A stretch of DNA of 64,000 nt, taken from contig NC_011661.1 of assembly GCF_000021645.1 (NCBI RefSeq), forward strand, positions 1,791,561-1,855,560. The letters run 5' to 3'. Every line of letters starts with the position of its first letter. Position 1 is the first letter of the stretch. Below, one piece after another: positions 9,462 to 17,385 of this stretch. The translations under genes and the position numbers were made by a program. The stretch is from Dictyoglomus turgidum DSM 6724 (lineage in GTDB: Bacteria; Dictyoglomota; Dictyoglomia; Dictyoglomales; Dictyoglomaceae). Below the pieces are notes generated by a model. The model saw nothing but the letters and a program-made list of their open reading frames with translations, had not been told where the DNA came from and did no database searches.

Positions 9462-10208
9462 TTATATCAAATTTACCTCTTTTAAAAACTCCTTATCGGA
9501 AAAAATAGTTTTGTAATCACCTACTTTCAAAATTTTCTTTTCCTCGTTCATAACAAAAATTCTGTCAAAAAATCCATTTACCATCTGTAAATCATGAGTT
9601 GCAGTAATTATAGTTTTACCAGCAGCTCTTAACTCCTTAATATAGGAAAGAAGCTCTCTAACACTTCTTGGATCAAGTTCATTTGTAGGCTCATCCAAAA
9701 GAATAATATCGGGCTCTATTATAAGGAGCGAGGCAAGAGCAACTTTTTTCTTTTCACCTTCGCTCAATTGAAAGGGGGACCTTTTCAAAAGATTTTCAAT
9801 CCTAAACTTCCTACTACATTCATAAATTTTCCTTTCTATCTCGGAGTCAGAATAGCCAAGTTGAAGAAGCCCAAAAGCAAGCTCGTCCCTTACAGTAGGG
9901 GAAAATAGAATAGCATCTACATTTTGAAAAAGTAAGACCACCTTTTTTCTAAAATAACGATTAAAATTAGGGTCCTCAAAACTCTTTTCCCTAAGCTCTC
10001 TTCCCTCAAAAAAAACTTTTCCTTCTTGAGGAAATAAAAGACCATCAAGAATTTTTAAAAGGGTAGATTTTCCTGATCCATTAGGACCTAATATTCCTAT
10101 GCTTTCTCCTTCTTTTATCTCAAGGGATATAGAATTTAAAGCCAACCTTTCAGAAACATAATAGAAACTTACATCTACTAATTTAAATAAAATTTTCGAT
10201 CCATCCAT
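9462..10208 (-). CDS. cbiO: Nickel/cobalt ECF transporter ATPase CbiO
   Basis: The 248-residue ABC ATPase has Walker A GPNGSGKST near residue 40, a Q-loop (LLFQNVD), the signature LSEGEKKKVALA near 148, Walker B IILLDEPTNELD and a switch His (TATHD). It belongs to the energy-coupling-factor type that works with CbiQ. Its start lies inside the 3' end of cbiQ (31-bp overlap) behind TTGGAGT, 6 nt before ATG. It powers uptake of the divalent metal bound by CbiM. Specificity for nickel rather than cobalt is inferred from the neighbouring nikR and larE. Confidence 0.93.
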   Translation of the reverse strand: MDGSKILFKLVDVSFYYVSERLALNSISLEIKEGESIGILGPNGSGKSTLLKILDGLLFPQEGKVFFEGRELREKSFEDPNFNRYFRKKVVLLFQNVDAILFSPTVRDELAFGLLQLGYSDSEIERKIYECSRKFRIENLLKRSPFQLSEGEKKKVALASLLIIEPDIILLDEPTNELDPRSVRELLSYIKELRAAGKTIITATHDLQMVNGFFDRIFVMNEEKKILKVGDYKTIFSDKEFLKEVNLI

Positions 10209-10981
10209 ATTAAAACTCCAATTATTAAAATTTCCATTATTATAGGCAAAAAGTCCTTTATAGTATATTTTTCTCTCTTAATAATAGGATGAAACTCTTT
10301 ACCAAAACCGCGAGAAATCATTCCTTGAGATACTTCCTCCGAGAGCATTCTTGCCTTCATAAACAAAAGTCCAATAGCAGAACCAATAAAAGAATATTCC
10401 CTTTTGTAATTAAACTCAATAGTTCTACTTTTTTTAGCAAGAAAAATATCTTGAGCTAAATTAGCAAAAAAGAATATGTATCTGTAGGTCATATAAATAA
10501 TAGCGATAGCCAAAGAAGGAACTCCAAGCATCCTCAAACCCTTTACTATATTTATCCAAGGAGTAGTGAAGAAAAGAATATTTGCTAAGGAAATAGAGAT
10601 CAGAACTCTAAATATCAACCTAAGGGCGACATAAAGCCCTTTATGGGAATAACCTATATTAAGAGTTTCAGGATTAAAGAAAAGGTAAGGAATAACAATA
10701 AGAACTGTAAAAAATAATACAAAACTAAAAGAGCGCTTCATGAATTTCCTTAAGTCTATCTTCAAAAGATAAGCAAAGATTAGTAAAAGAAAATAGGCTA
10801 ACAATAAAAAACAAAGATTGTGAATAAAACTTACTCCAATTAAAGACAAAATTAAGATTACTATTTTTATATCGTCTTTCACATCCTTCCAAAAATCCGG
10901 AGTCTCTACTACCTCAAAGAATAGAAAGTCCTTTACTATTCTGTTTATCTCATATAAAGTTTTATCTATAAAATTATTCAT
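10178..10981 (-). CDS. cbiQ: ECF transporter transmembrane protein CbiQ
   Basis: This 267-residue protein has four to five membrane segments and the cytoplasmic block ISRGFGKEFHP near residue 225, which corresponds to the conserved Ala-Arg-Gly coupling motifs that contact the ATPase. It overlaps the upstream cbiN-like gene by 8 bp and cbiO by 31 bp, so the module is translationally coupled. The protein is the T component that transmits ATP hydrolysis to the substrate-binding CbiM. The assignment rests on hydropathy, this motif and gene order. Confidence 0.9.
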   Translation of the reverse strand: MNNFIDKTLYEINRIVKDFLFFEVVETPDFWKDVKDDIKIVILILSLIGVSFIHNLCFLLLAYFLLLIFAYLLKIDLRKFMKRSFSFVLFFTVLIVIPYLFFNPETLNIGYSHKGLYVALRLIFRVLISISLANILFFTTPWINIVKGLRMLGVPSLAIAIIYMTYRYIFFFANLAQDIFLAKKSRTIEFNYKREYSFIGSAIGLLFMKARMLSEEVSQGMISRGFGKEFHPIIKREKYTIKDFLPIIMEILIIGVLIWMDRKFYLN

Positions 10982-11315
10982 TCTTTTTCTTTTTTACACT
11001 CCACCTTCCTATCACATAAGTTATAAGTATAACAACTAAAACCCCAACTATTCCACTGATTATATATCCAATACTTTGATACAAAACATCCTTATCCTCC
11101 CAACCCTTTATATTATAGTCAGGAAATAAAGGTTTTGCGAGAGAAGAAAGTTTTTCTATTCCCTTTGGCACATAACCTATCATCTCTTTTAACTCTTCAG
11201 GTCCCCACTCTCCCCATGCAGATCCAGCATTGAGAAGAGTAGGCAAAATAATACCTATGGGAGACAAAAGTACAAGAATTAAAATACCTATAAACAATCT
11301 TTTCCAATTACTCAT
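10974..11315 (-). CDS. CbiN/NikN-like small membrane component (PDGLE-type)
   Basis: The 113-residue protein has two membrane segments (residues about 7-25 and 82-104) separated by an outward loop. In the loop FPDYNIKGWEDKDVLYQSIGY resembles the C-terminal PDGLE domain of CbiN/NikN proteins, with PDYN in place of the usual PDG. CbiN-like subunits assist metal loading of CbiM. Its position between cbiM and cbiQ is the canonical one. It starts with ATG behind a GGGGGAG site. The call is by position and weak motif, so it is less certain than the neighbours. Confidence 0.8.
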   Translation of the reverse strand: MSNWKRLFIGILILVLLSPIGIILPTLLNAGSAWGEWGPEELKEMIGYVPKGIEKLSSLAKPLFPDYNIKGWEDKDVLYQSIGYIISGIVGVLVVILITYVIGRWSVKKKKNE

Positions 11316-11328
11316 TTTTTATCTCCCC

Positions 11329-11988
11329 CTATTTATTTTCTATTTTTCTTAAATAATAAAGCGCAGCCATTGTAACTACAGCTTCCACAATACCAAAAAT
11401 TAAAAGATGCTCTACCATCATCGCAGGAATAGCAACTTTCAAAGGATAAGGACAATAAAGAGGAAGCCCATTAGCATCCTTTGCTATATAAGGTTGAATA
11501 CCAAGCTCTATAGCAGTAAGCAAAGCAGCCACATTTATCCCTACATATGCTCCAATTCCTGCAGAAATAATTTCTCTTTTAGAACCTAAATTTGCCTTCC
11601 CTTTCACAAGCTTATAAACATAATATCCTAAAAAAGGCATAACAATTGCCATATTAAAACAATTTGCTCCAATAGCAGTAATTCCTCCATCCCCAAAAAT
11701 CAGTGCCTGTATTATAAGAACAATAGAGGTAACAAGAGTTGCAGTCCAAGGTCCAAGAAGTATAGCAATAAGGACACTCCCTACTGCATGCCCTGTGGTT
11801 CCTCCGGGAATAGGTATATTGAACATCATAATCACAAAAGAAAAAGCTGCAGAGATAGCAAGAAGGGGAACATCTTTTTCTTTTAAAGATTTTTTTACAG
11901 CATTATAAGCTTTAGCCCAAAAAGGAACCATTAAAACAAATAGACTTCCATAAGTTTCTGGCCCTAAATAACCATCAGGTATATGCAT
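11329..11988 (-). CDS. cbiM: Metal-binding ECF component CbiM/NikM
   Basis: The protein begins MHIPDGYLGPETY, the invariant N-terminus of CbiM/NikM. In solved NikM structures the amino group of Met1 and the side chain of His2 coordinate the metal, together with a later His; GGTTGHAVGSVL near residue 70 fits that third ligand. The start must therefore be the ATG at 11988. A longer frame exists from a GTG at 11997, but that GTG is part of the SD sequence GGAGGTG, which is correctly spaced for the ATG. The mature protein has 219 residues and about six membrane segments. The adjacent nikR points to nickel. Confidence 0.93.
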   Translation of the reverse strand: MHIPDGYLGPETYGSLFVLMVPFWAKAYNAVKKSLKEKDVPLLAISAAFSFVIMMFNIPIPGGTTGHAVGSVLIAILLGPWTATLVTSIVLIIQALIFGDGGITAIGANCFNMAIVMPFLGYYVYKLVKGKANLGSKREIISAGIGAYVGINVAALLTAIELGIQPYIAKDANGLPLYCPYPLKVAIPAMMVEHLLIFGIVEAVVTMAALYYLRKIENK

Positions 11989-12090
11989 TACCCACACCTC
12001 CGTGTATTATAAATTTTAAAAAAAGTGCTACTAAAAAACTAAAAAATTATATATCAATATATTAAAGGCGTAAAGAAAAAAAATCTGAAG

Positions 12091-12498
12091 CTAAATAATA
12101 TCAGTTATGGCAATGTTTGTATGTCTTACCCACTTAAGAGAAGATAGCTCATCATAAAGTCTTTTTATCTTTTCAACTTTTCCCCTTACAAGTATCACTT
12201 CCATACAATTTTTTTCATCAAGATGAACATGCAAGGTAGAGATAATTACATCATGGTAATGATGCTGTATGTCCGTCAACTTTTCAGAAAGTCCATAAAC
12301 ATCATGCTCATAAATGAGGCTTATACTTCCTGCTACCTTTTCTTTTTTTAAATTCCATTTTTCCTTTATAATATAATCTCTTATTAGATCTCTTATAGCC
12401 TCTGATCTACTATTATATCCTTTATCTTCTATTATTTTGTCAAAATTTTCTAAAAGATCCTCCTCTATAGAAACCCCAAAGCGAACAATTTTAGCCAT
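12091..12498 (-). CDS. nikR: Nickel-responsive repressor NikR
   Basis: The 135-residue protein has an N-terminal ribbon-helix-helix (VRFGVSIEEDLLENFDKII then SRSEAIRDLIRDYI) and a C-terminal ACT-like metal domain. HHYHD near residue 76 and LHVHLDEKNCMEV near 88-99 contain the His, His, His and Cys ligands of the square-planar nickel site. NikR represses nickel uptake genes when nickel is plentiful. It lies 102 bp upstream of cbiM on the same strand, so it may be the first gene of a self-regulated nikR-cbiMNQO unit. The start is ATG, 5 nt after GGGAGC. I did not find a convincing canonical NikR operator. Confidence 0.94.
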   Translation of the reverse strand: MAKIVRFGVSIEEDLLENFDKIIEDKGYNSRSEAIRDLIRDYIIKEKWNLKKEKVAGSISLIYEHDVYGLSEKLTDIQHHYHDVIISTLHVHLDEKNCMEVILVRGKVEKIKRLYDELSSLKWVRHTNIAITDII

Positions 12499-12554
12499 GT
12501 CAAGCTCCCAGTAAAAAATCTTTGAATAAATTATAACACATGAAAATAAATTAT

Positions 12555-12582
12555 TTCACAATTCATACTTTTTAAGTATAAT
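12555..12582 (+). promoter_or_regulatory. larE promoter with overlapping inverted repeats
   Basis: TTCACA (12555-12560) and TATAAT (12577-12582) are 16 bp apart and precede larE by 28 bp. The inverted repeat ATACTT-TTT-AAGTAT (12565-12579) overlaps the -10. A second, imperfect one (TGAAA-N8-TTTCA, 12541-12558) overlaps the -35. Either could be an operator in the divergent nikR/larE region. Confidence 0.6.
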
Positions 12583-12610
12583 ATTTTAAAAACCAATTGA
12601 GGTGAAGCAT

Positions 12611-13417
12611 ATGAAGGAAAAATTAGAAGAACTTAAAAATTTCTTAAGAGATTGTAAAAAAGTAGTAGTAGCATACTCGGGAGGTGTAGATAGTACTTTC
12701 CTTTTAAAAGTTGCAAAAGACACCCTTGGAGACAATGTATTAGCGGTAACCCTTATAAGCCCTATTTTCCCAGAAAGAGAAATTAAAGAGGCAAAAAGAA
12801 TTGCAGAAGAACTTGGAGTAAGGCACATAATACTGAAAAATGACGAGCTTTTGAAGCATGAAGAGTTTATTAAAAATCCTCCTGAAAGATGCTACATATG
12901 TAAGAAATATAATTTTCAAAAAATAATTGAAGTTGCAAAGGAAAATAATATAGATTGTGTGCTTGATGGGAGCAATGTAGATGACCTAAAAGATTATAGA
13001 CCTGGAAAAATGGCTCTTAAAGAGTTAGGAATCTTAAGCCCTCTTTTGGAATTAGGATTTTCAAAGGAAGAAATTCGAAGGTTGTCAAGAGAATTTAATC
13101 TTCCCACCTCAGAAAAACCATCCCTCGCCTGCCTTGCCACAAGAATCCCTTACGGAGAAAGGATTGAGATAGAAAGGCTAAAAAGAATAGAAGAAGGAGA
13201 AGATTATTTGACTAAATTAGGGTTCAATCAGGTTAGGGTTAGAGACTATAAAAACATGGCAAGAATAGAAATAGAGGAAGAAAACTTCTCTTTGATCCTA
13301 AAAAAGGATATAAGGGAGAAAATTATCAGAAAACTTAAGGAGCTAGGATATAAGTATATAACTCTTGACCTTGAGGGATACAGAACAGGGAGCATGAATC
13401 AAGAAATTAAAAAATAG
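12611..13417 (+). CDS. larE: ATP-dependent sacrificial sulfur transferase LarE
   Basis: The 268-residue protein has the PP-loop AYSGGVDSTFLL near residue 22 and the block PSLACLATRIPYGE near 170-183. The Cys of this block corresponds to the Cys of LarE that donates its sulfur to the nickel-pincer nucleotide precursor. LarE therefore takes part in making the cofactor of lactate racemase and related LarA enzymes. The start is ATG at 12611, 6 nt after GAGGTG; a GTG at 12602 is part of that SD. It is divergent from nikR and the nickel transporter, which fits a nickel-cofactor role. LarA, LarB and LarC are not in the window. Confidence 0.9.
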   Translation: MKEKLEELKNFLRDCKKVVVAYSGGVDSTFLLKVAKDTLGDNVLAVTLISPIFPEREIKEAKRIAEELGVRHIILKNDELLKHEEFIKNPPERCYICKKYNFQKIIEVAKENNIDCVLDGSNVDDLKDYRPGKMALKELGILSPLLELGFSKEEIRRLSREFNLPTSEKPSLACLATRIPYGERIEIERLKRIEEGEDYLTKLGFNQVRVRDYKNMARIEIEEENFSLILKKDIREKIIRKLKELGYKYITLDLEGYRTGSMNQEIKK

Positions 13418-13437
13418 GAGAGGAAAATTTCCCTCCC
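13406..13437 (-). terminator. Terminator of the flavodiiron gene (convergent with larE)
   Basis: A short stem with one bulged A (GGAG-A-GG against CCCTCC, 13418-13437) lies between the larE stop and the flavodiiron stop. On the minus strand it is followed by TATTTTTT. It therefore serves mainly the minus-strand gene. Confidence 0.65.
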
Positions 13438-13438
13438 C

Positions 13439-14626
13439 TTAGGAAGTTAAACCTAACTCTTTATGTTTTAAATAGATAGCATCAGCAAGCTCATCTAATA
13501 ATTTAAAATCTTCTTTCTCAGGAAGTCCTTTAACAAGCACAGGATTTAATATTTCTACATTCAAATTTGTAAGATTATTCTTTAAGATTTCAAGAGTTCT
13601 TCCACCCCATCCGTAAGATCCAATTATGGATACAAACTTTGCCTTTGGCTTAAGAACATTTGCAAGGTAAGTAACATAAAGAGCCTTTGGATGAGGTCCA
13701 GCAAGTACCGTAGGAGTTCCCACTATAATGGTTGCAGCATCCACAAGTGCCATAGCTATCTTTCCAATATCAGCAGTGGATAGATCAAATATCTCTACAG
13801 CAATTCCTTTTTCAATAAGTTTATCTGCTAAATAATCCACCATTATTTTCGTACTATCATGCATAGAAACATAGGGAAGAACTACTATATTTTTAGGATC
13901 TTCACTTATCCAATCCTTATAAGCATTAATAATAAAATTAGGGTTATTATAAATAGGCCCATGACTTGGAGCTATTAAATCAATATGAAGTTCTTTAATT
14001 TTTTCCAAATTTTTCTGAATTATACTACGAAATGGCATCATGATCTCGGCATAATATCTTTTTGCAGCCTCATAAACAATTTTTTCATCCTCCACATATA
14101 AACTTGAAGTAGCATAATGGGAACCAAAAAGATCACAGGTGAAAAGAATTCTATCTTCCATAAGATAACTTACCATGGTCTCGGGCCAGTGTACCCAAGG
14201 AGTATATATAAACTTTAAAGTTTTATCTCCAAGAGAAAGCTCTTCACCATCATTCACTGTAATAAATCTATCATCAGGTATATGTAAATGGGACTTAAGA
14301 AGCTCCTTACCTTTTGGATTGGTCACTACCTTAGCTGATGGATATTTTTCTAAAACAAAAGGAATACTTCCTGAATGATCTTGCTCGGCATGATGGGATA
14401 TTACATAGTCAATTTTAGATATATTAGAAAAATAGGAGAATAGTATATCTTTTTTAGTGGGATCAACAGTATCTATCAAGGCAGTTTTCTCACTTCCTAT
14501 AACTAAATAGGCATTATAACTGGTACCATCAGGCAAAGGAATAAGAGAATCAAACAGTGTCCTGTTCCAATCAGGCACTCCCACATAATAAACCTTTTCC
14601 TTTATTTTTCTTGGTTTCATTCTCAT
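13439..14626 (-). CDS. Flavodiiron protein (A-type flavoprotein)
   Basis: The 395-residue protein joins a metallo-beta-lactamase-like domain (about 1-250) to a flavodoxin domain (about 255-395). SHHAEQDHSG near residue 80 gives the His-x-Glu-x-Asp ligands of the diiron site, with HWPETM near 148, FTCDLFGSH near 166 and APSHGP near 228 supplying the rest. Such enzymes reduce oxygen to water or NO to N2O and protect anaerobes. There is no rubredoxin or flavin reductase extension, so an external electron donor is required; none is visible nearby. The gene stands alone between larE and the dehydrogenase cluster. Confidence 0.94.
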   Translation of the reverse strand: MRMKPRKIKEKVYYVGVPDWNRTLFDSLIPLPDGTSYNAYLVIGSEKTALIDTVDPTKKDILFSYFSNISKIDYVISHHAEQDHSGSIPFVLEKYPSAKVVTNPKGKELLKSHLHIPDDRFITVNDGEELSLGDKTLKFIYTPWVHWPETMVSYLMEDRILFTCDLFGSHYATSSLYVEDEKIVYEAAKRYYAEIMMPFRSIIQKNLEKIKELHIDLIAPSHGPIYNNPNFIINAYKDWISEDPKNIVVLPYVSMHDSTKIMVDYLADKLIEKGIAVEIFDLSTADIGKIAMALVDAATIIVGTPTVLAGPHPKALYVTYLANVLKPKAKFVSIIGSYGWGGRTLEILKNNLTNLNVEILNPVLVKGLPEKEDFKLLDELADAIYLKHKELGLTS

Positions 14627-14735
14627 CCCTCCAATTTATACTTTTTAGATATACTTTTCGAAAATAATTATAATACTAATAATACAAAATTGCAAAAAAT
14701 TTTCAATAAGGAGGAACAGCTTCTGAGGGATTAAA

Positions 14736-14770
14736 GGGTAAAAAGGGAAGGAACATCTTTGTTCCTTCCC
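14736..14770 (-). terminator. Strong terminator at the end of the TRAP/dehydrogenase operon
   Basis: An 11-bp perfect stem (14745-14755 with 14760-14770) with a TCTT loop is followed on the minus strand by CTTTTTACCC. It begins at the stop codon of the short-chain dehydrogenase. Confidence 0.9.
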
Positions 14771-15528
14771 TAAGCGGTAAATCCTCCATCAATGGAGATA
14801 ATACTTCCAGTCATATACCCTGCCTCATCACAAGCAGCAAAAAGTATAGCAAAAGCAATCTCTTCCTCTTTACCCAATCTTCCTATAGGACGTCTTTCAG
14901 ACATCTGCTTTAATACCTCATCAGCATTAGGCAATTTCTTTAACCTTTCTGCAAGTCCTTGAGTAAAAGTGGTTCCTGGACATACCGCATTAACTCTTAT
15001 GTTTTCTCTTGCATAGTCAATAGCCATAGATTTTGTCAAAGAAATAAGGGCTCCCTTTGACATACTATAAACACATCTTTCGGGAATTGCCTTCAATGCT
15101 ACCTCTGAAGATACATTTACTATTACTCCTCCACCTTGTTTTTTCATCTCAAGAACAGCATACTTTGAAAGGAAGAAGGGACCTTTTACATTCACAAGCA
15201 TGGTCTTATCAAAATCTTCTTCAGAAGTATCCTCCACCTTACCATATACCACTATTCCAGCATTATTAACCAGGATATCTATCTTGCCAAAATTTTCAAC
15301 CACTTCTTTTATTATCCTTTCGGCATCCTTAGGAGAGGAGACATCTCCCAAAATAAAAATAGCTTCACCACCATTATTTTTTATGATTTCAACAGTTTCC
15401 TTACCTTTTTCTTCCGAAATATCATTTACTGCTACCTTTGCTCCCCTTTCTGCAAACATAATAGCAGTTTTTCTTCCAATACCAGAACCTGCACCAGTAA
15501 TGAGAACTACCTTACCCTTAAAGTTCAT
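14770..15528 (-). CDS. Short-chain dehydrogenase/reductase (SDR)
   Basis: The 252-residue classical SDR has TGAGSGIG at residues 12-19 for dinucleotide binding, NNAG near 89, a Ser in NVSSEV near 140 and the catalytic YSMSK near 153. Its C-terminus (YMTGSIISIDGGFTA) is typical of the glucose/gluconate dehydrogenase-like group. An acidic residue after the second strand (NDISEEKG) suggests NAD rather than NADP. As last gene of the rpiR-dct cluster it probably oxidises the imported sugar acid or its reduced product. The substrate is not determinable from the sequence. Confidence 0.9.
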   Translation of the reverse strand: MNFKGKVVLITGAGSGIGRKTAIMFAERGAKVAVNDISEEKGKETVEIIKNNGGEAIFILGDVSSPKDAERIIKEVVENFGKIDILVNNAGIVVYGKVEDTSEEDFDKTMLVNVKGPFFLSKYAVLEMKKQGGGVIVNVSSEVALKAIPERCVYSMSKGALISLTKSMAIDYARENIRVNAVCPGTTFTQGLAERLKKLPNADEVLKQMSERRPIGRLGKEEEIAFAILFAACDEAGYMTGSIISIDGGFTA

Positions 15529-15540
15529 CTTTTCTCCCTC

Positions 15541-16839
15541 CTATTTTCCAAAGATTAAGTTTGGGATAAAGAGCACAAGACTTGGGAAGAAGATCAAAGT
15601 AACAATCGCAAGGACTACAGCTAAAAGAAAAGGCCAGGATTCTTTTAAAAACTCCTCTAAGCTAACATCCAGAATCGTACATACCGCATACATGGCAGCA
15701 CCTACAGGAGGGGTAAAATTACCTATAGCACAAGTCATAACAAAGACAAGTCCAAAATGTACAGGATCAATACCAAGCTTAATAGCGATGGGGAAAAATA
15801 TAGAAGTTAGCATCAATATAAGAACAGTAGCGTCAATAAAACATCCAGCAACAAGAAGTAAAGCAATTAAAATCAAATAAAAAATGTAAGGATTAGTTGT
15901 TATACCTAAAATCCAGCTGGAAATTATTTCTGGAATTCTCTCCCAAACAATTCCATAGGAAAATATATTGGAAAAAGCAATTAAAGACATAGTTGCACCT
16001 ATATCTATAGTAGAATCTCTAAGAGCCTCGATGAAATTCTTTAAAGTCAATTCTCGGTATGCCAAAATCCCTACAAACAATGCATATACCACACATAAAG
16101 CTCCAATTTCAGAGGGAGTAAAGAGTCCTCCTCTCAATCCCACAATAAGTATTACTGGAAAGATTATAGCCCAAATACTCTTTATGAAAGAAATTCCAAT
16201 TTCCAAAATAGAAGCTCTCTTTTCTCTTAAAGGTGCAAAATTTCTTATACGAGAAGTAATTGCAACAGTAATCATTAAAAATGTCATCACTAAAAGTCCT
16301 GGAATAATGCCTCCTGCAAACAATCTTCCTATGGAGACTTGGGCAATGGTTCCAAACAAAACCAATCCTATACTTGGAGGGATAGTTGGAACTTCAAGAG
16401 AAGAATAAACCAAAGCTCCTGCTGCATAACCCTTAGGAAGTCCCCTTTTTATCATCTCAGGTCCAAGCATTCTCGCTTCCATTGCTGCATCTGCAATAGC
16501 AGAACCTGATACTCCTCCCATCAAAGCAGAAAGGACACAAGTCACATGAGCAAGTCCTCCCCTTAAATGTCCTACAAGCACCATAGAAAGATCTATTAAT
16601 CTCTTAGTAATACCAGTATAGTTCATCATATTCCCAGCAGTAATAAATAAAGGAATAGCAAGTAATGCAAAGTTAATATTTTGGGTTAAAGGCAATTGAA
16701 TAGGAGTTGTTATTGGAATCTCTGGGTGTTGTAAAAAGAAAAGAAAACCTGAAATTGCTATAGCAAAAACTACAGGCATTCCAAGGAGCATAAAAAGGAA
16801 AAAGAAGATTATAACCAACAGCATAGCTATTTCCTCCAT
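15541..16839 (-). CDS. dctM: TRAP transporter large permease DctM
   Basis: This 432-residue protein has about 12 hydrophobic segments and the DctM family blocks MNYTGITKRLIDLS near residue 72 and GGVSGSAIADAA near 108. TRAP large subunits carry the sodium-driven solute pathway. The gene overlaps dctQ by 13 bp and is followed 12 bp later by the SDR. The solute is probably a carboxylate, as for most TRAP systems, given the binding protein dctP and the two dehydrogenases alongside. Confidence 0.93.
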   Translation of the reverse strand: MEEIAMLLVIIFFFLFMLLGMPVVFAIAISGFLFFLQHPEIPITTPIQLPLTQNINFALLAIPLFITAGNMMNYTGITKRLIDLSMVLVGHLRGGLAHVTCVLSALMGGVSGSAIADAAMEARMLGPEMIKRGLPKGYAAGALVYSSLEVPTIPPSIGLVLFGTIAQVSIGRLFAGGIIPGLLVMTFLMITVAITSRIRNFAPLREKRASILEIGISFIKSIWAIIFPVILIVGLRGGLFTPSEIGALCVVYALFVGILAYRELTLKNFIEALRDSTIDIGATMSLIAFSNIFSYGIVWERIPEIISSWILGITTNPYIFYLILIALLLVAGCFIDATVLILMLTSIFFPIAIKLGIDPVHFGLVFVMTCAIGNFTPPVGAAMYAVCTILDVSLEEFLKESWPFLLAVVLAIVTLIFFPSLVLFIPNLIFGK

Positions 16840-17306
16840 TTCCTCAAATTATTTATTTCGTCAATAATTTTTACTATGGTTGTTATTGCCAAAAGAAAAG
16901 AACCTACAGGAATACTTAAAGTAGCCCACATGTAGCTAAAACCATACATTCCTTCGAAGGTTCTATATTTTTGGACAAAAGCAAGTCTAATCCCAAACAC
17001 AATAAGATAAATTAAGAAAGCTAAAATAATAATGTAGTTAAAAATTTTTATATAACTCTGAACCCTTTGAGGAAGTCTTTTAACTAAAAGATCCACATTC
17101 ATAAGTTTATCTCTTCTATAAGCAGCATCCATCGCAAACATTGTTGCCCAAGCAAAAAAGAAGCTTGCTAATGGATTAGCCCAATATATAGGACTTCTTA
17201 AAGTTCTTGAGACACCGGCAGAAAAAACCAATACTACAATTAAGACCAAAAGAATTTCTGCCATATATAGTTCAATCTTTCCTAATATCTCATATATTTT
17301 TCTCAT
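16827..17306 (-). CDS. dctQ: TRAP transporter small permease DctQ
   Basis: The 159-residue protein has four membrane segments and the family pattern VLVFSAGVSRTLRSPIYWA and FFAWATMFAMDAAYRRDKLMNVD. DctQ packs against DctM and recruits the loaded binding protein. It starts 80 bp after the dctP stop, beyond a strong hairpin that probably lowers permease expression relative to dctP. Confidence 0.92.
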   Translation of the reverse strand: MRKIYEILGKIELYMAEILLVLIVVLVFSAGVSRTLRSPIYWANPLASFFFAWATMFAMDAAYRRDKLMNVDLLVKRLPQRVQSYIKIFNYIIILAFLIYLIVFGIRLAFVQKYRTFEGMYGFSYMWATLSIPVGSFLLAITTIVKIIDEINNLRKWRK

Positions 17307-17343
17307 TGCTTTTCAACTCCTCCTGTAAGAATAGAGAAAATTT

Positions 17344-17373
17344 AAGGGGGTCCTACATTGAACGGACCCCCTT
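17344..17373 (-). terminator. Intercistronic hairpin between dctP and dctQ (partial terminator or RNA stabiliser)
   Basis: A perfect 10-bp stem (17344-17353 with 17364-17373, AAGGGGGTCC type) with a 10-nt loop follows the dctP stop. On the minus strand the run after the stem is AAATTTTCTC, which is only moderately T-rich. That suits partial termination or 3'-end protection of the dctP message rather than a full stop, because dctQ and dctM have no other obvious promoter. Confidence 0.75.
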
Positions 17374-17385
17374 GAAATTTTTCAC

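Noticed and set aside
12006-12011. TATAAT on the minus strand just upstream of cbiM as its promoter -10
   Set aside because: The transcript would start inside the SD of cbiM, and no -35 is present. Co-transcription from nikR is more likely.
12091-12610. Canonical NikR operator (GTATGA-N16-TCATAC type) in the nikR region
   Set aside because: No pair of half-sites with the right spacing was found; only other inverted repeats are present.
15200-15880. 226-codon plus-strand frame opposite the SDR and dctM genes
   Set aside because: It is the shadow of two well-supported genes, has no SD, and its composition (Ser, Pro, Ile rich) is typical of reverse frames.
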